Shown here: positions 1-10,433 of the stretch, one piece after another
Layout of the letters: the number at the start of each line of letters is the position of its first letter
Position numbering within the stretch: position 1 is the stretch's first letter
Assembly (NCBI RefSeq): GCF_026339955.1
Contig: NZ_JAPEPW010000001.1
Span: 2,108,001-2,172,000 of the forward strand
DNA from: Streptomyces sp. NBC_01549
GTDB lineage: Bacteria > Actinomycetota > Actinomycetes > Streptomycetales > Streptomycetaceae
DNA length: 64,000 nt
Direction of reading: 5' to 3'
The notes under the pieces: model-generated
What the model saw: the letters and a program-made list of their open reading frames with translations, nothing else
Database searches by the model: none
Told to the model about the DNA's origin: nothing
Position numbers and translations under genes: made by a program

Positions 1-392
1 TCACCGTCCGCCGCCCGGACATCCTCATCGTCGAGGGCCTGAACGTCCTGCAGCCCGCCCTCCCCGGCAAGGACGGCCGCACCCGCGTCGGCCTCGCGGA
101 CTACTTCGACTTCAGCGTGTACGTCGACGCCCGTACCGAGGACATCGAGCACTGGTACCTCAACCGGTTCAAGAAGCTCCGCGCGACCGCCTTCCAGAAC
201 CCGTCCTCGTACTTCCGCAAGTACACCCAGGTGTCCGAGGAGGAGGCCCTGGACTACGCCCGCACGACCTGGCGGACCATCAACAAGCCCAACCTGCTGG
301 AGAACGTGGCCCCCACCCGCGGCCGCGCCACCCTGGTCGTCCGCAAGGGCCCGGACCACAAGGTGCAACGCCTCAGCCTGCGCAAGCTGTAG
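1..392 (+). CDS. coaA: Pantothenate kinase type I, C-terminal part (cut by window edge)
   Basis: Only the last 130 codons are present, read from base 3 to the TAG at 390-392. Type I pantothenate kinase phosphorylates pantothenate with ATP, the committed step of coenzyme A synthesis, in the cytosol. The visible part opens at the strand that carries [11 protein letters not shown], a hallmark of the CoaA family, followed by the [11 protein letters not shown] strand and the tyrosine- and arginine-rich helix that shapes the pantothenate pocket. The P-loop lies outside the window. The next gene starts about 50 bp downstream on the same strand. Family assignment is firm from motif and C-terminal length. 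Confidence 0.9.
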   Translation, partial: TVRRPDILIVEGLNVLQPALPGKDGRTRVGLADYFDFSVYVDARTEDIEHWYLNRFKKLRATAFQNPSSYFRKYTQVSEEEALDYARTTWRTINKPNLLENVAPTRGRATLVVRKGPDHKVQRLSLRKL

Positions 393-443
393 CTGCAGGC
401 GCGGGCTGCAATGCCGTCATCCCGTGCGGATACCCTGCCCCGC

Positions 444-1403
444 ATGCTGCATCTGCGTCTGATCACCCCCGCCGACCGCACCGACGACGTCGTACGGCTG
501 ATCGAGAGGACCGTCGGCACGACCCATCTCGTCGTGCTCACGGGCGCCGCCCGCAATCCGGCCGGGGACGTCGTCATGTGCGACGTGGCGCGCGAAGCGG
601 GCGACGAACTGATTGGCGCACTACGGGAGATAGGGCTCGACCGGACCGGGTCGATCGCCGTCGAGAACATCGATCTGTCGTTGTCGAAGCGAGCTGAGAA
701 GGCCGAGGAGGAGGCGCCGGGCGAAGGCGCCGACGCGGTGCTGTGGGAGCACCTGGCCGACGCGACGCACGAGGAGTCGACGCTCTCGGTCACCTACGTC
801 GCGTTCATCACGCTGGCCACGATGATCGCGGCCTGCGGTGTGGTCCTCGACAACGCGATCCTGATCGTGGGCGCGATGGCGGTGGGCCCGGAGTTCGGGC
901 CGCTGGCCGGCCTCTTCACGGCCCTCGTCCAGCGGTCGCCACGTCTCGCCCTGCGGTCGGCGAACGCACTGCTCGTCGGCTTCGCCGTGGCCATGCTGGT
1001 GACGGTCGGCTTCACGTACTTCATGGACGCGGTGGACCTGTTCAGCGCGGTCAAGCTGGACGCCGAACGGCCCAACACCAACTTCATCTACCGGCCCGAC
1101 GCGTTCTCGTTCGTCGTCGCAGTCCTGGCCGGCGCGGCCGGCACCCTCTCGCTGACCTCGGCGAAGTCGGGCGCGCTGGTCGGGGTCGCCATCTCGGTGA
1201 CCACGGTGCCCGCGGCGGCGAACGCGGCCGTGGCCTTCACCTACAACGAGTACCGGCAGGCCTGGGGCTCCACCGAGCAGCTGCTGCTCAACCTGCTGGG
1301 CATCGTGCTGGCCGGTATGTTCACGCTGCTCGTCCAGAAGTGGCTCTGGTCCCGGCAGCGTGAACGCACCATAAAAGCAGGGCAGTTCCTGGACAGGTCC
1401 TAA
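444..1403 (+). CDS. DUF389 family membrane protein
   Basis: Predicted 319-residue integral membrane protein of the DUF389 family, whose biochemical role is not settled. The first ~85 residues form a soluble alpha/beta domain, then an acidic linker rich in Glu, then five to six hydrophobic segments (for example [20 protein letters not shown] and [18 protein letters not shown]). The motif [21 protein letters not shown] after the first membrane helix is typical of the family. I place the start at ATG 444 because the soluble domain begins there; an in-frame ATG at 411 would add 11 poorly conserved residues. The gene converges with glmM and overlaps its end by 4 bp. Confidence 0.8.
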   Translation: MLHLRLITPADRTDDVVRLIERTVGTTHLVVLTGAARNPAGDVVMCDVAREAGDELIGALREIGLDRTGSIAVENIDLSLSKRAEKAEEEAPGEGADAVLWEHLADATHEESTLSVTYVAFITLATMIAACGVVLDNAILIVGAMAVGPEFGPLAGLFTALVQRSPRLALRSANALLVGFAVAMLVTVGFTYFMDAVDLFSAVKLDAERPNTNFIYRPDAFSFVVAVLAGAAGTLSLTSAKSGALVGVAISVTTVPAAANAAVAFTYNEYRQAWGSTEQLLLNLLGIVLAGMFTLLVQKWLWSRQRERTIKAGQFLDRS

Positions 1404-2758
1404 CCGAGCGCCGACTTCACCGCGTCCGCGAGCCGTCCCGCCACCGACCGCGCGTGGTCGATGTCGGCGGCCTCGACCATGACCCGGACGAGCGGCTCGG
1501 TGCCGGAGGGGCGCAGCAGCACCCGGCCGGTGGAGCCGAGTTCCCGCTCGGCCTCGGCGACCGCGGCCGCCAGCTCGGCGGAGCTGTTCACCCGCGTGCG
1601 GTCGACGTCGGGGACGTTGATGAGGACCTGCGGCAGCCGCTCCATGACGGACGCGAGGTCCTGGAGCGTACGGCCCGTCTGGGCGACCCGGGCCGCCAGC
1701 AGCAGACCGGTCAGCGTGCCGTCGCCGGTGGTGGCGTGGTCGAGGATGATCACGTGCCCGGACTGCTCGCCGCCGAGCGCGTAGTCGTGCTCCTTCATCT
1801 CCTCCAGGACATAGCGGTCACCGACCGCGGTCTGGATGAGGGAGACGCCCTCGCGCTCCATGGCCAGCTTGAAGCCCAGGTTGGACATGACCGTCGCGAC
1901 AACGGTGTCCGAGCGCAGTGCGGAACGCTCCCGCATCGCCAGCGCGAGTACGGCCAGGATCTGGTCGCCGTCCACCTCGGCACCCGTGTGGTCCACGGCG
2001 AGGCAGCGGTCCGCGTCGCCGTCGTGCGCGATGCCGAGGTCGGCCCCGTGCTCGATGACGGCGGCCTTTAGGAGGTCGAGGTGGGTGGATCCGCAGCCGT
2101 CGTTGATGTTCAGGCCGTCGGGCGAGGCACCGATCGTGATGATCTCGGCACCGGCCTGCGTGAAGGCCTCGGGAGACACTCGGGCGGCGGCGCCGTGCGC
2201 CTCGTCGAGGACGACCTTCAGGCCGTCGAGGCGGTTCGGGAGTACGCCGAGGAGGTGGGCGACGTACTTGTCGAGCCCCTCGTCGTAGGCGCGCACGCGC
2301 CCGACCCCGGCGCCGGTGGGCCGGTCCCAGGGCGCGCCGGTGCGGTGCTCCTCGTAGACGCCCTCGATCCGGTCCTCCAGCTCGTCGGCGAGCTTGTGGC
2401 CACCGCGGGCGAAGAACTTGATGCCGTTGTCGGGCATGGCGTTGTGGCTGGCCGAGAGCATCACGCCGAGGTCGGCGCCCAGCGCACCGGTGAGGTACGC
2501 CACCGCGGGGGTGGGCAGCACACCGACGAGCAGGACGTCCACACCTGCGCTGGCCAGGCCCGCGACCACGGCGGCCTCCAGGAACTCCCCGGACGCGCGC
2601 GGGTCCCGCCCGACCACTGCCACCGGCCGGTGGCCCTCGAACGTACCCGCCTCGGCCAGCACATGCGCCGCCGCCACAGAGAGACCGAGCGCCAGCTCGG
2701 CCGTCAGATCCGCGTTGGCGACACCGCGCACGCCGTCCGTGCCGAAGAGTCGTCCCAC
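1400..2758 (-). CDS. glmM: Phosphoglucosamine mutase
   Basis: 452 residues, the usual family length. GlmM interconverts glucosamine-6-phosphate and glucosamine-1-phosphate, feeding UDP-GlcNAc and so peptidoglycan. All four domains are visible: the N-terminal FGTDGVRG, the catalytic phosphoserine loop ([13 protein letters not shown]), the metal loop DGDADR, the sugar-binding GGEQSGH, and the C-terminal phosphate-binding RPSGTEP. The GTG start at 2758 is chosen because AGGAGGA lies 6 bp upstream. It follows rpsI on the same strand after a strong hairpin, so it is probably transcribed separately or by read-through. Confidence 0.95.
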   Translation of the reverse strand: MGRLFGTDGVRGVANADLTAELALGLSVAAAHVLAEAGTFEGHRPVAVVGRDPRASGEFLEAAVVAGLASAGVDVLLVGVLPTPAVAYLTGALGADLGVMLSASHNAMPDNGIKFFARGGHKLADELEDRIEGVYEEHRTGAPWDRPTGAGVGRVRAYDEGLDKYVAHLLGVLPNRLDGLKVVLDEAHGAAARVSPEAFTQAGAEIITIGASPDGLNINDGCGSTHLDLLKAAVIEHGADLGIAHDGDADRCLAVDHTGAEVDGDQILAVLALAMRERSALRSDTVVATVMSNLGFKLAMEREGVSLIQTAVGDRYVLEEMKEHDYALGGEQSGHVIILDHATTGDGTLTGLLLAARVAQTGRTLQDLASVMERLPQVLINVPDVDRTRVNSSAELAAAVAEAERELGSTGRVLLRPSGTEPLVRVMVEAADIDHARSVAGRLADAVKSALG

Positions 2759-2857
2759 TGGTGTCCTCCTGATGAAGCTCAGTTTTCGGAAGTCATCCGA
2801 TCATGCAAGCCTTTGAGCGCCTTGTGCCGTTATACGCCCTGGGCTGTGATAAACGAA

Positions 2858-2890
2858 CGCCCCGGCGGCACACAGCGTGCCGCCGGGGCG
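2858..2890 (-). terminator. Hairpin terminator after rpsI
   Basis: Perfect 14-bp inverted repeat (arms CGCCCCGGCGGCAC and its complement, 5-nt loop) just downstream of the rpsI stop. It probably ends the rplM-rpsI transcript. There is no long U run, as is common in Streptomyces. Confidence 0.75.
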
Positions 2891-2921
2891 AACGGTCGTA
2901 CAAATGCGCAGCAGCCAGCGA

Positions 2922-3443
2922 TTAACGCTTGCTGTACTGCGGAGCCTTGCGGGCCTTCTTGAGACCGGCCTTCTTGCGCTCGACCGCACGGTCGTCGCGC
3001 TTGAGGAAGCCGGCCTTCTTGAGCGGACCGCGGTTGTTGTCGACGTCGGCCTCGTTCAGCGCGCGGGCGACACCGAGACGGAGCGCACCGGCCTGACCGG
3101 AGACACCGCCGCCGGAGATGCGGGCGATGACGTCGTAACGGCCCTCGAGCTCGAGAACCTTGAAGGGCTCGTTGACTTCCTGCTGGTGCACCTTGTTCGG
3201 GAAGTAGTCCTCGAGCGTGCGCCCGTTGATCTTCCACTTGCCCGTGCCGGGCACGATGCGAACGCGCGCGATGGCGTTCTTGCGACGGCCCAGGCCGGCG
3301 GCCGGCTGCGGCTCGCCGAAGCGGGACGCCAGCGACTCCGAGGTGTACTCACCCTCGACGGGGACCTCGGACTCGGTGGTGTACTGGTCGATGTCGACAA
3401 GCTCAGTCTCTTCGACCGGCTGCTCAACGGTGGTCTCGGCCAC
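2922..3443 (-). CDS. rpsI: 30S ribosomal protein S9
   Basis: 173 residues, longer than the ~130 of E. coli because of an acidic N-terminal extension of about 45 residues (rich in Glu, Thr and Val) seen in actinobacterial S9. The core starts at [12 protein letters not shown] and runs through [12 protein letters not shown] to the basic tail ending KAPQYSKR, whose last residues reach the P-site tRNA anticodon loop. It follows rplM by 45 bp, the conserved L13-S9 pair. Confidence 0.97.
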   Translation of the reverse strand: MAETTVEQPVEETELVDIDQYTTESEVPVEGEYTSESLASRFGEPQPAAGLGRRKNAIARVRIVPGTGKWKINGRTLEDYFPNKVHQQEVNEPFKVLELEGRYDVIARISGGGVSGQAGALRLGVARALNEADVDNNRGPLKKAGFLKRDDRAVERKKAGLKKARKAPQYSKR

Positions 3444-3488
3444 GATTCTCCTCAGATTCTTTTCTGTCTTTGGGGGTGGTGGCCGGAA

Positions 3489-3932
3489 CTACTGCGCGAC
3501 CTGGGTGATCTCGAACGGGACCGGCTGCTGCGCAGCGTGCGGGTGGTTCTCGCCCGCGTAGACCTTCAGCTTCGAGAGCACCTGACGGCCCAGGGTGTTC
3601 TTGGGGATCATGCCCTTGATGGCCTTCTCGATGGCCTTCTCGGGGTTCTTGGCCAGCAGCTCGTCGTAACGGACGGAGCGCAGACCACCCGGGTAACCGG
3701 AGTGGCGGTACGCCAGCTTCTGGGTCTTCTTGTTGCCGGAGAGGTGCACCTTGTCGGCGTTGATGATGATGACGAAGTCACCAGCATCGACGTGCGGCGC
3801 AAAGATCGGCTTGTGCTTGCCCCGCAGGATGTTCGCGGCAGTGGTCGCCAGACGACCCAGGACGACATCCTGGGCGTCGATGACGTACCACTGGCGAGTG
3901 ATGTCGCCGGGCTTGGGGCTGTACGTACGCAC
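3489..3932 (-). CDS. rplM: 50S ribosomal protein L13
   Basis: 147 residues, normal length. L13 binds 23S rRNA early in 50S assembly. Characteristic stretches are [15 protein letters not shown] near the N-terminus, LRGKHKP and the HSGYPGGL loop, followed by the [10 protein letters not shown] segment. First gene of the rplM-rpsI unit; its upstream region is a 470-bp non-coding leader shared with a divergent gene. Confidence 0.97.
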   Translation of the reverse strand: MRTYSPKPGDITRQWYVIDAQDVVLGRLATTAANILRGKHKPIFAPHVDAGDFVIIINADKVHLSGNKKTQKLAYRHSGYPGGLRSVRYDELLAKNPEKAIEKAIKGMIPKNTLGRQVLSKLKVYAGENHPHAAQQPVPFEITQVAQ

Positions 3933-4405
3933 GGTCGTAGCCTTCGCTTCTTCAGTGAGTGGGTCCTGACATGGCCACCACGGACGATCACGACAGCCCT
4001 GACCGCACCTCGGTGACGCATACCGAGTGCTGGTCGCTGGTCATCGGCCCCGGTGGACCGGTGTAAGGGCCCCCCACGTGAGAATGAGCAAGCCAATACA
4101 CATAACGAACTGCAAGAGTACCCGCGCTTGCCCGGACGGGTCAAAACGCGGCTCCGCGACCCGGGTGCCTAAGCACTCGGGGCCACTCGAACAGTCACTG
4201 GAAACAGGATAAGGCAGCCCCTGCCCCCGCAACGGTCCGACTACCCGGCGTCACCAGATGGCCGGTGCCGGGAAGCCTGTCGAAGCGTGTCGCACCAACC
4301 ACCCGGAGATGTCAGTTTTGCCCTTGCGCACTCAGGTCACGCTAGGGGCTCAAGTGCCCTCCGTTGCGGAACGGCACCCCCCGTACCCCGTCTAAGATGC
4401 GCCCC
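3933..4405. other. Divergent intergenic region between rplM and the 4406 gene
   Basis: About 470 bp without a credible gene. It must hold the rplM promoter on the minus strand. The best candidate is a -10 TATCCT (complement of 4206-4211) with a weak TTGCGG at 4227-4232, spacing only 15. On the plus strand TAAGAT at 4393-4398 sits 7 bp before the ATG at 4406, so that gene may be leaderless. Short ORFs here lack ribosome sites and conserved composition. Confidence 0.4.
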
Positions 4406-5287
4406 ATGAGTTATGGGCAGGGTGGGCAGGGGGAACCTCCGTGGGATCCCTGGAAGCCTGGTTCTCAGCAACCCGATTGGGGACGTCGGAACCAGACTCC
4501 GGACTGGGCGGCACTCGCCGAGGCGTCCGAGACACGCAACCGGCGGCGCCGGTTGCTGGTGATCGTCGGCTCGGCGGTCGCCACGATCGCGGTCGGCGCT
4601 GCCGTCGCCGTGGCCGTCGTCTCCTCGAACGGGGACAACCAGGCCGGGAACACGCCCAGCAAGCTGCCCGCCACCGCGACCATCCCGAGCGACACCACGG
4701 CGCCGGTGCCGACGTTCGCGCCGACCTCCGCGCCGCCGCCGCTGGATCCGATGGACTTCATATCCAGTGTGAAGAAGGACACCGCGCCGCTCAGCCCGGA
4801 CATCCTCTTCCCCGGTTCGCAGCTGACGATGGGTGACCGCGTCTACCGCAAGGGCCCCACCGCCTCAACGACGAAGTGCGCGTCGGCCGTGCAGCGCACG
4901 CTGCCCGCGGTGCTCACCAAGAACGACTGCACCCGGCTGATGCGCGTCACCTACAGCAAGGACGGCGTCGCGGTGACCGTCGGCGTCGCGGTCTTCGACA
5001 GCGAGGCCCAGGCGGCCAAGGCGAAGTCCGAGGCGGACAGCAAGAGCATCATCACCTCGCTGTCCGGCCAGGGCGTCGCCAACTTCTGCCGTACGGCGGT
5101 CTGCCGTTCGACCACCAACTCCTACGGGCGTTACGCCTACTTCACGCTGGCCGGCTTCACCAACGGCAAGGACGTGACGACGAAGGACGCCAAGGTCTTC
5201 ACGACCGGCGACGACCTGGCGGAGTTCACCTTCCGCCAGATCCGCCGCCGCGGCGAGGCCCAGGCGTCGACGGCGGCCAACCAGTAA
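4406..5287 (+). CDS. Membrane-anchored hypothetical protein
   Basis: 293 residues, function not recognised. The N-terminus (about 45 residues) is polar and rich in Gly, Pro and Trp, followed by an RNRRRR stop-transfer-like basic patch and one membrane helix (LLVIVGSAVATIAVGAAVAVAVVSS). A Thr/Pro-rich linker then leads to an extracytoplasmic domain of ~170 residues with four cysteines that could form two disulfides. This bitopic architecture is common for Streptomyces cell-surface proteins. ATG 4406 is chosen because the conserved-looking MSYGQGGQGEPPW start follows a -10-like TAAGAT at leaderless spacing; upstream in-frame ATGs are possible. Confidence 0.7.
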   Translation: MSYGQGGQGEPPWDPWKPGSQQPDWGRRNQTPDWAALAEASETRNRRRRLLVIVGSAVATIAVGAAVAVAVVSSNGDNQAGNTPSKLPATATIPSDTTAPVPTFAPTSAPPPLDPMDFISSVKKDTAPLSPDILFPGSQLTMGDRVYRKGPTASTTKCASAVQRTLPAVLTKNDCTRLMRVTYSKDGVAVTVGVAVFDSEAQAAKAKSEADSKSIITSLSGQGVANFCRTAVCRSTTNSYGRYAYFTLAGFTNGKDVTTKDAKVFTTGDDLAEFTFRQIRRRGEAQASTAANQ

Positions 5288-5323
5288 CCGGCCGGCCGGC
5301 CGCCCCCGTACCCGGGACCCGGG

Positions 5324-6064
5324 TCACTTGTTCTTCATGCGCAGCCGGATCGGCACCACCGCCGACTCCAGCTGCGTCCTCAGCGTCATCTTCGAGACTC
5401 CCTCGGTCCGCTCCTCGAAGCGGATCGGGATCTCGACGGCGCTGTGCCCCGCCCGTACGGCCTTGTACTTCAGCTCGACCTGGAAGCTGTAACCGGCGCT
5501 GTCCAGCGTGGCCAGGTCGATGTCGCGCAGGGCCTGGGCCGACCACAGGTTGAACCCGGCCGTGATGTCCCGGATCCGGGTTCCGAGCACGGTACGGGCG
5601 TACCGGTTGGCGAACCGGGAGAGCAGGACGCGGTGCGCGCCCCAGTCCTCGTCCAGTGAGCCGCCCTCGACATACCGGCTGCCGATGACCAGGCCCACCC
5701 CGTTGGCCAGGGCCGTGCCGAGCATCCGGGGCACGGCCTCGACGGGGTGGCTGCCGTCGGCGTCCATCTGGACGACGTACTCGGCGCCCTCGTCGAGCGC
5801 GAGGCCCATCCCGGCCGCGTAGGCGCGCCCGAGCCCGTCCTTCTCGGTGCGGTGCAGCACGCTCATCCGGCGCCGCCCCTTGGTGTTGTACTTCTCCGCC
5901 AGCTCGTCGGCGATCCGGCCGGTGCCGTCCGGGCTGGAGTCGTCCACGACCTTCAAGTGAAGTCCGTCGAGCGGCAGTTGGAGTACGGCCTCGGCCATTC
6001 CCGGCAGGTTGGCCGCCTCGTTGTAGGTCGGCATGACCACGGTCAGCGCCGTGTCCGCCCCCAT
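5324..6064 (-). CDS. Family 2 glycosyltransferase, polyprenol-phosphate mannose synthase-like
   Basis: 246 residues, matching the soluble catalytic domain of DPM1/Ppm1-type enzymes, which transfer a hexose (usually mannose from GDP-mannose) to polyprenyl phosphate. Visible motifs are VVMPTYNEAANLP at the nucleotide site, DDSSPDGTG, the metal-binding DADGSHP, the GSRYVEGG loop and the QVELKYKAV region. No membrane helix is present, so it would act at the inner membrane face as a soluble or peripheral enzyme. ATG 6064 is preferred because the GT-A fold starts there; an open frame continues upstream to 6181 without family similarity. The sugar donor cannot be read from sequence. Confidence 0.85.
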   Translation of the reverse strand: MGADTALTVVMPTYNEAANLPGMAEAVLQLPLDGLHLKVVDDSSPDGTGRIADELAEKYNTKGRRRMSVLHRTEKDGLGRAYAAGMGLALDEGAEYVVQMDADGSHPVEAVPRMLGTALANGVGLVIGSRYVEGGSLDEDWGAHRVLLSRFANRYARTVLGTRIRDITAGFNLWSAQALRDIDLATLDSAGYSFQVELKYKAVRAGHSAVEIPIRFEERTEGVSKMTLRTQLESAVVPIRLRMKNK

Positions 6065-6177
6065 GTCGTGCGTCAAGCCCTTCTCCCCTCCCCACCGGGC
6101 GCGGGACGTCCCAGCGCCCGGAACTGCGGCCACTCCGTCAGATACGGCACGAGGTCCGCCCCGCCGAAGTCTGCGAG

Positions 6178-7047
6178 TCACTGACAGGATTCACACCCGG
6201 GCGCCCCGGGCAGCGTGCGCCGGTTGCGCGCCTCCTTGTTGCGCGCGGCGAGCAGTTCGTCCGCCGGGTACCCGACCTCCTCCAGGGTCAGTCCGTGCGG
6301 CCGTACGACATGGACGGCCGAGTCCCGCACACCGGCCGCGAGCACCTTCCCGGGCCAGTCGGGCCCGCGGTGCCCGTCCCCCACGAACAGCAGCGCGCCG
6401 ATGAGCGAGCGCACCATGTTGTGGCAGAAGGCGTCGGCGCGCACGGTGGCGGTGATGATCCCGTCGTCGCCGCGCACCAGACTCAGCTCCTGGAGCGTAC
6501 GAATGGTCGTGGCGCCCTCGCGCTTCTTGCAGTAGGCGGCGAAGTCGTGCTCACCCACGAGCCGCTCGGCCGCCTCGTTCATGGCGTCGACGTCCAACGG
6601 CCAGTCGTGCCACAGGACGTGCCCCCGCAGCAGGGGGTCCACTCCCCCGGGGTTGTCGGTGACGCGGTAGGCGTACCGCCGCCAGATCGCGGAGAAGCGT
6701 GCGTTGAACCCGCTGGGGGCCTCCCGCAGGGACCACACCCGCACGTCCTTGGGCAGCCGTCCGGCCAGCCGCTTGAGCAGCTTCTCCTCGTGTTCGGCCC
6801 ACAGCTCGACGGGCAGATCGACGTGTGCCACCTGCCCGCGCGCGTGCACACCGGCGTCGGTGCGCCCGGCGACGGTCAGCTCGTACGTGGTGTCCTTGGA
6901 CCGCGTGACGGTCCTGAGGGCGTCCTCGATCTCCCCCTGCACAGTCCGGCGCCCCGAGGCCTGCTTGGCCCACCCGGAGAACTCTCTCCCGTCGTACGAC
7001 AGGTCCATCCGCACCCGTACGAACCCGGGCTCTGCTTCGTCACTCAC
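6178..7047 (-). CDS. truA: tRNA pseudouridine synthase A
   Basis: 289 residues. TruA converts U38-U40 of the anticodon stem-loop to pseudouridine. The catalytic aspartate lies in [14 protein letters not shown] near residue 65; the FSGWAKQ and [11 protein letters not shown] motifs of the family are also present. It sits downstream of rplQ, the usual actinobacterial position, separated by a hairpin (7090-7121). Confidence 0.95.
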   Translation of the reverse strand: MSDEAEPGFVRVRMDLSYDGREFSGWAKQASGRRTVQGEIEDALRTVTRSKDTTYELTVAGRTDAGVHARGQVAHVDLPVELWAEHEEKLLKRLAGRLPKDVRVWSLREAPSGFNARFSAIWRRYAYRVTDNPGGVDPLLRGHVLWHDWPLDVDAMNEAAERLVGEHDFAAYCKKREGATTIRTLQELSLVRGDDGIITATVRADAFCHNMVRSLIGALLFVGDGHRGPDWPGKVLAAGVRDSAVHVVRPHGLTLEEVGYPADELLAARNKEARNRRTLPGAPGCESCQ

Positions 7048-7089
7048 ACCTAGATCCTCTCAGGGCCGGCACCTGTGCCGGAACGCGAA

Positions 7090-7121
7090 AGCGGGCCCGC
7101 CCCCGAAGGGACGGACCCGCT
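7090..7121 (-). terminator. Hairpin terminator after rplQ
   Basis: Inverted repeat AGCGGGCCCG / CGGACCCGCT (one G-U pair, 12-nt loop) followed on the minus strand by a short CTTTC. It lies 18 bp beyond the rplQ stop and 40 bp before truA. Confidence 0.6.
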
Positions 7122-7138
7122 CACAGCCAGGCAGTGCC

Positions 7139-7651
7139 TCAGGCGTCCTTCGACTCCTCGGCGGGAGCCTCGGCGGCGTCCTCGACCTTGGCGTCCTCGA
7201 CGACCTCGGCCGGAGCCTCGGCCTTGACCTCGGCGTCCTTGGCGGCACGCTTGGTGGCCGCCTCGGCCTCACCGGTGGCCTGCTGGGCCACGGTCAGGGC
7301 CTCCACCAGCTCGATGACGGCCATGGGCGCGTTGTCGCCACGGCGGTTACCGATCTTGGTGATACGGGTGTAGCCACCCGGGCGGTTCTCGTAGCGCGGG
7401 CCGATCTCGGTGAAGAGCGTGTGCACGATGCTCTTGTCCGTGATCACCGAGAGCACCTGACGGCGGTTGTGAAGGTCACCCTTCTTCGCCTTGGTGACCA
7501 GACGCTCCGCGTACGGGCGCAGGCGACGGGCCTTCGCCTCGGTGGTGGTGATGCGGCCGTGCTCGAAGAGCGACTTCGCGAGGTTCGCGAGGAGCAGCTT
7601 CTCGTGCGCGGCGCTGCCGCCCAGACGGGCACCCTTGGTGGGCTTCGGCAT
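7139..7651 (-). CDS. rplQ: 50S ribosomal protein L17
   Basis: 170 residues. The conserved core ([25 protein letters not shown] region through [23 protein letters not shown]) is the usual ~118 residues, then an Ala/Glu-rich acidic tail of about 50 residues, typical of high-GC actinobacteria and probably disordered. It sits at the peptide exit tunnel. Last ribosomal gene of the alpha cluster, 179 bp after rpoA. Confidence 0.97.
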   Translation of the reverse strand: MPKPTKGARLGGSAAHEKLLLANLAKSLFEHGRITTTEAKARRLRPYAERLVTKAKKGDLHNRRQVLSVITDKSIVHTLFTEIGPRYENRPGGYTRITKIGNRRGDNAPMAVIELVEALTVAQQATGEAEAATKRAAKDAEVKAEAPAEVVEDAKVEDAAEAPAEESKDA

Positions 7652-7760
7652 GGTGTTTCTCCTAGGTGTCTGCCCCGGCCGTATCAGGTACCGGGGTCAG
7701 TGTCCGAGCGGGCGATCGCCCGTCGGAGATCCGGGGCAGCCCCGAAGGGGCGCCCCGGAA

Positions 7761-7801
7761 GGGGCGCGGGGAACTGCGCGATCAAGCACAGCGCACCCGC
7801 A
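7761..7801 (+). repeat. Dispersed 41-bp Streptomyces-type repeat, copy 1
   Basis: Begins GGGGCGCGGGGAACTGCGCG and ends GCGCACCCGCA. It matches the inverse of 34915-34955 at about 34 of 41 positions. It lies in the rpoA-rplQ spacer, so it is transcribed within a ribosomal operon. From memory this element is scattered in intergenic DNA of many Streptomyces; no function is known to me. Confidence 0.7.
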
Positions 7802-7830
7802 CCAGAAAACGGACCGTCTGGCCCGAGCTC

Positions 7831-8853
7831 TTAGTACTGCTCGGTCTCGACGAACCCGGCGTCCGCGTCGTCGTCCGCGCCAAAGGCGTCCGCCGCGGCG
7901 GTCGGGTCGAATCCGGGCGGGCTGTCCTTGAGGGCCAGGCCCATGCCGGCCAGCTTCGCCTTGACCTCGTCGATGGACTTCGCACCGAAGTTGCGGATGT
8001 CCAGGAGGTCGGCCTCGGAGCGGGCGACGAGCTCACCCACGGAGTGGATGCCCTCACGCTTGAGGCAGTTGTACGAACGAACCGTGAGCTCGAGCTCCTC
8101 GATCGGCAGCGCGAGGTCGGCGGCGAGGGCGGCGTCCGTGGGGGACGGGCCCATGTCGATGCCCTCGGCGTCGATGTTGAGCTCGCGGGCGAGCCCGAAG
8201 AGCTCGACCAGCGTCTTACCGGCGGAAGCCATGGCGTCACGCGGACGCATGGCCTGCTTGGTCTCGACGTCGACGATCAGCTTGTCGAAGTCGGTGCGCT
8301 GCTCGACACGGGTCGCCTCGACCTTGTACGTGACCTTCAGCACCGGCGAGTAGATCGAGTCGACCGGGATGCGCCCGATCTCCTGACCGACCTGCTTGTT
8401 CTGAACGGCGGAGACGTAGCCGCGACCGCGCTCGACGGTCAGCTCCATCTCCAGCTTGCCCTTGCCGTTGAGCGTGGCGAGGACGAGGTCGGGGTTGTGC
8501 ACCTCGACACCAGCCGGGGGCGCGATGTCGGCGGCGGTGACCAGACCCGGGCCCTGCTTGCGCAGGTACATCACGACCGGCTCGTCGTGCTCCGAGGAGA
8601 CGACCAGCTGCTTGATGTTGAGGATCAGGTCGGTGACGTCCTCCTTGACGCCCGGCACGGTAGTGAACTCGTGCAGAACGCCGTCGATGCGGATGGACGT
8701 GACCGCCGCACCCGGGATCGAGGACAGGAGGGTCCGGCGCAGGGAGTTGCCGAGGGTGTAGCCGAAGCCCGGCTCCAGCGGCTCGATCACGAACCGGGAG
8801 CGGAATTCGTCGACGACCTCTTCGGTCAACGAGGGACGCTGAGCAATCAGCAT
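7831..8853 (-). CDS. rpoA: RNA polymerase alpha subunit
   Basis: 340 residues, normal for Streptomyces. The N-terminal domain (residues ~1-230) dimerises and nucleates beta/beta' assembly: [20 protein letters not shown] and the [18 protein letters not shown] segment are clear. The C-terminal domain (from about residue 250, [16 protein letters not shown] through [10 protein letters not shown]) binds UP-element DNA and activators. A short acidic tail follows. ATG 8853 fits the family start. Confidence 0.98.
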   Translation of the reverse strand: MLIAQRPSLTEEVVDEFRSRFVIEPLEPGFGYTLGNSLRRTLLSSIPGAAVTSIRIDGVLHEFTTVPGVKEDVTDLILNIKQLVVSSEHDEPVVMYLRKQGPGLVTAADIAPPAGVEVHNPDLVLATLNGKGKLEMELTVERGRGYVSAVQNKQVGQEIGRIPVDSIYSPVLKVTYKVEATRVEQRTDFDKLIVDVETKQAMRPRDAMASAGKTLVELFGLARELNIDAEGIDMGPSPTDAALAADLALPIEELELTVRSYNCLKREGIHSVGELVARSEADLLDIRNFGAKSIDEVKAKLAGMGLALKDSPPGFDPTAAADAFGADDDADAGFVETEQY

Positions 8854-8967
8854 GTTGCGATCCTTCAGTCATGGGCGCCCGCTATTTGACGCCCTGCTGC
8901 TACTGCAAGGGTACGGGCGGCACGCCTCCGAAGAGACGTACCGCCCGGAACCTAAGACAACCGTGCG

Positions 8968-9372
8968 TCAGACGCGGCGGCGCTTGGGCGGACGGCAGCC
9001 GTTGTGCGGGGTGGGGGTGACGTCCTGGATGGACCCGACCTCGAGGCCAGTGGCCTGGAGGGAGCGGATCGCGGTCTCGCGACCGGAGCCCGGGCCCTTC
9101 ACGAAGACGTCAACCTTGCGCATGCCGTGCTCCTGCGCGCGGCGGGCGGCCGACTCGGCGGCCATCTGCGCGGCGAAGGGGGTGGACTTGCGCGAGCCCT
9201 TGAAGCCGACGTGGCCGGCGGAGGCCCAGGAGATCACGTTGCCCGCGGGGTCCGTGATCGAGACGATGGTGTTGTTGAACGTGCTCTTGATGTGAGCGTG
9301 TCCGTGAGCGACGTTCTTCTTTTCCTTGCGGCGCACCTTCTTGGCAGCGCCCTGACGACCCTTGGGGGGCAT
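8968..9372 (-). CDS. rpsK: 30S ribosomal protein S11
   Basis: 134 residues, standard length. S11 shapes the 30S platform near the E site. Core motifs are [31 protein letters not shown] and the basic C-terminus [17 protein letters not shown] end (here [12 protein letters not shown]). Lies between rpsM (64 bp upstream) and rpoA. Confidence 0.97.
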   Translation of the reverse strand: MPPKGRQGAAKKVRRKEKKNVAHGHAHIKSTFNNTIVSITDPAGNVISWASAGHVGFKGSRKSTPFAAQMAAESAARRAQEHGMRKVDVFVKGPGSGRETAIRSLQATGLEVGSIQDVTPTPHNGCRPPKRRRV

Positions 9373-9436
9373 CTATTACTCCTACGGGAGGTGGTCGGTC
9401 CTACAGCGAAGACCGCTGATAAGCGTCCGCTGAGGA

Positions 9437-9817
9437 CTACTTCTTGCCCGGCTTCTTCTTACCGGCGATGGCGCGACGCGGGCCCTTGCGGGTACGAGCG
9501 TTCGTGCTGGTGCGCTGACCGTGGACGGGCAGGCCACGACGGTGGCGCAGACCCTGGTAGCAACCGATCTCGACCTTGCGGCGGATGTCGGCCTGAATCT
9601 CGCGACGGAGGTCACCCTCGGTCTTGATGTTGGCGTCCACGTACTCGCGGATCTTGACCAGCTCCTCCTCGGAGAGGTCACGAACGCGGGTGTTCGGGTT
9701 CACGCCGGTCTCGGCCAGCGTCTGCTGGGAAAGGGTCCGGCCGATGCCGAACACGTAGGTCAGGGCGACCTCCACACGCTTTTCGCGCGGGATGTCAACA
9801 CCGGAAACGCGTGCCAT
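9437..9817 (-). CDS. rpsM: 30S ribosomal protein S13
   Basis: 126 residues. S13 contacts 50S through intersubunit bridges and the P-site tRNA with its basic C-terminal tail. [20 protein letters not shown] at the start, the helix-two-turn-helix region, and [15 protein letters not shown] followed by a Lys-rich end are diagnostic. A 210-bp spacer separates it from rpmJ. Confidence 0.97.
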   Translation of the reverse strand: MARVSGVDIPREKRVEVALTYVFGIGRTLSQQTLAETGVNPNTRVRDLSEEELVKIREYVDANIKTEGDLRREIQADIRRKVEIGCYQGLRHRRGLPVHGQRTSTNARTRKGPRRAIAGKKKPGKK

Positions 9818-10027
9818 TCAATGGCTCCAGTTGTCGTTCGGAGGTCTTCCGCAGAACCGGATCCCGCCCGCCGTCATCTTCTTCTCCGAAGATTCGGTAC
9901 GAACCGGGTCCCCGGCCTCCGACCGGGGGTGTCAGGCCTGATGCGAATCAGCCCTGGATTCTGCGTATGAACATGTACTGCTTGCGTCGCGCGAAGTATC
10001 TGCGGGTGCAGAAGGTGCGGTCGTGCG

Positions 10028-10141
10028 TCAGCCCTGGCGCTGCTTGTGGCGCGGGTTTTCGCAAATGACCATGACCCGACCGTGACGGCGGATCACCCTG
10101 CACTTGTCGCAGATCTTCTTGACGCTCGGCTTGACCTTCAT
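10028..10141 (-). CDS. rpmJ: 50S ribosomal protein L36 (zinc-binding form)
   Basis: 37 residues, read directly from the minus strand: starts [16 protein letters not shown] and ends HKQRQG. It has the CxxC, a third Cys (VICENP) and a His that make the zinc ribbon, so it is the C+ form rather than the zinc-free paralogue used under zinc limitation. Located between infA and rpsM as in most bacteria. Confidence 0.95.
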   Translation of the reverse strand: MKVKPSVKKICDKCRVIRRHGRVMVICENPRHKQRQG

Positions 10142-10211
10142 TAGGTGAGGTTCTCCGGGTCAGTGCCACCCCCCGCGCCCCGGAACCGGGAACACGGAGT
10201 AAGGGCAAGAT

Positions 10212-10433
10212 CTACTTGTAGCGGTAGACGATCCGGCCACGCGTGAGGTCGTACGGAGACAGCTCCACCACGACCCGGTCGTCAGGGAGGATGCGGATGT
10301 AGTGCATGCGCATCTTGCCGCTGATGTGTGCCAGGACCTGGTGGCCGTTCTGGAGCTCGACCTTGAACATGGCGTTCGGAAGAGACTCGACGACAGTGCC
10401 CTCGATCTCGATGGCACCTTGCTTCTTGGCCAC
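10212..10433 (-). CDS. infA: Translation initiation factor IF-1
   Basis: 73 residues, a single S1-like OB fold that blocks the A site during initiation. The sequence [20 protein letters not shown] through [17 protein letters not shown] is near-invariant. The GTG at 10433 is chosen because the family starts MAKK at this codon; the frame stays open upstream without similarity. Preceded by a ~80-nt leader and a long non-coding spacer. Confidence 0.97.
   Translation of the reverse strand: MAKKQGAIEIEGTVVESLPNAMFKVELQNGHQVLAHISGKMRMHYIRILPDDRVVVELSPYDLTRGRIVYRYK

Noticed and set aside
4041..4232. 63-codon frame in the rplM leader
   Set aside because: No ribosome site, no family resemblance, overlaps the likely rplM promoter.
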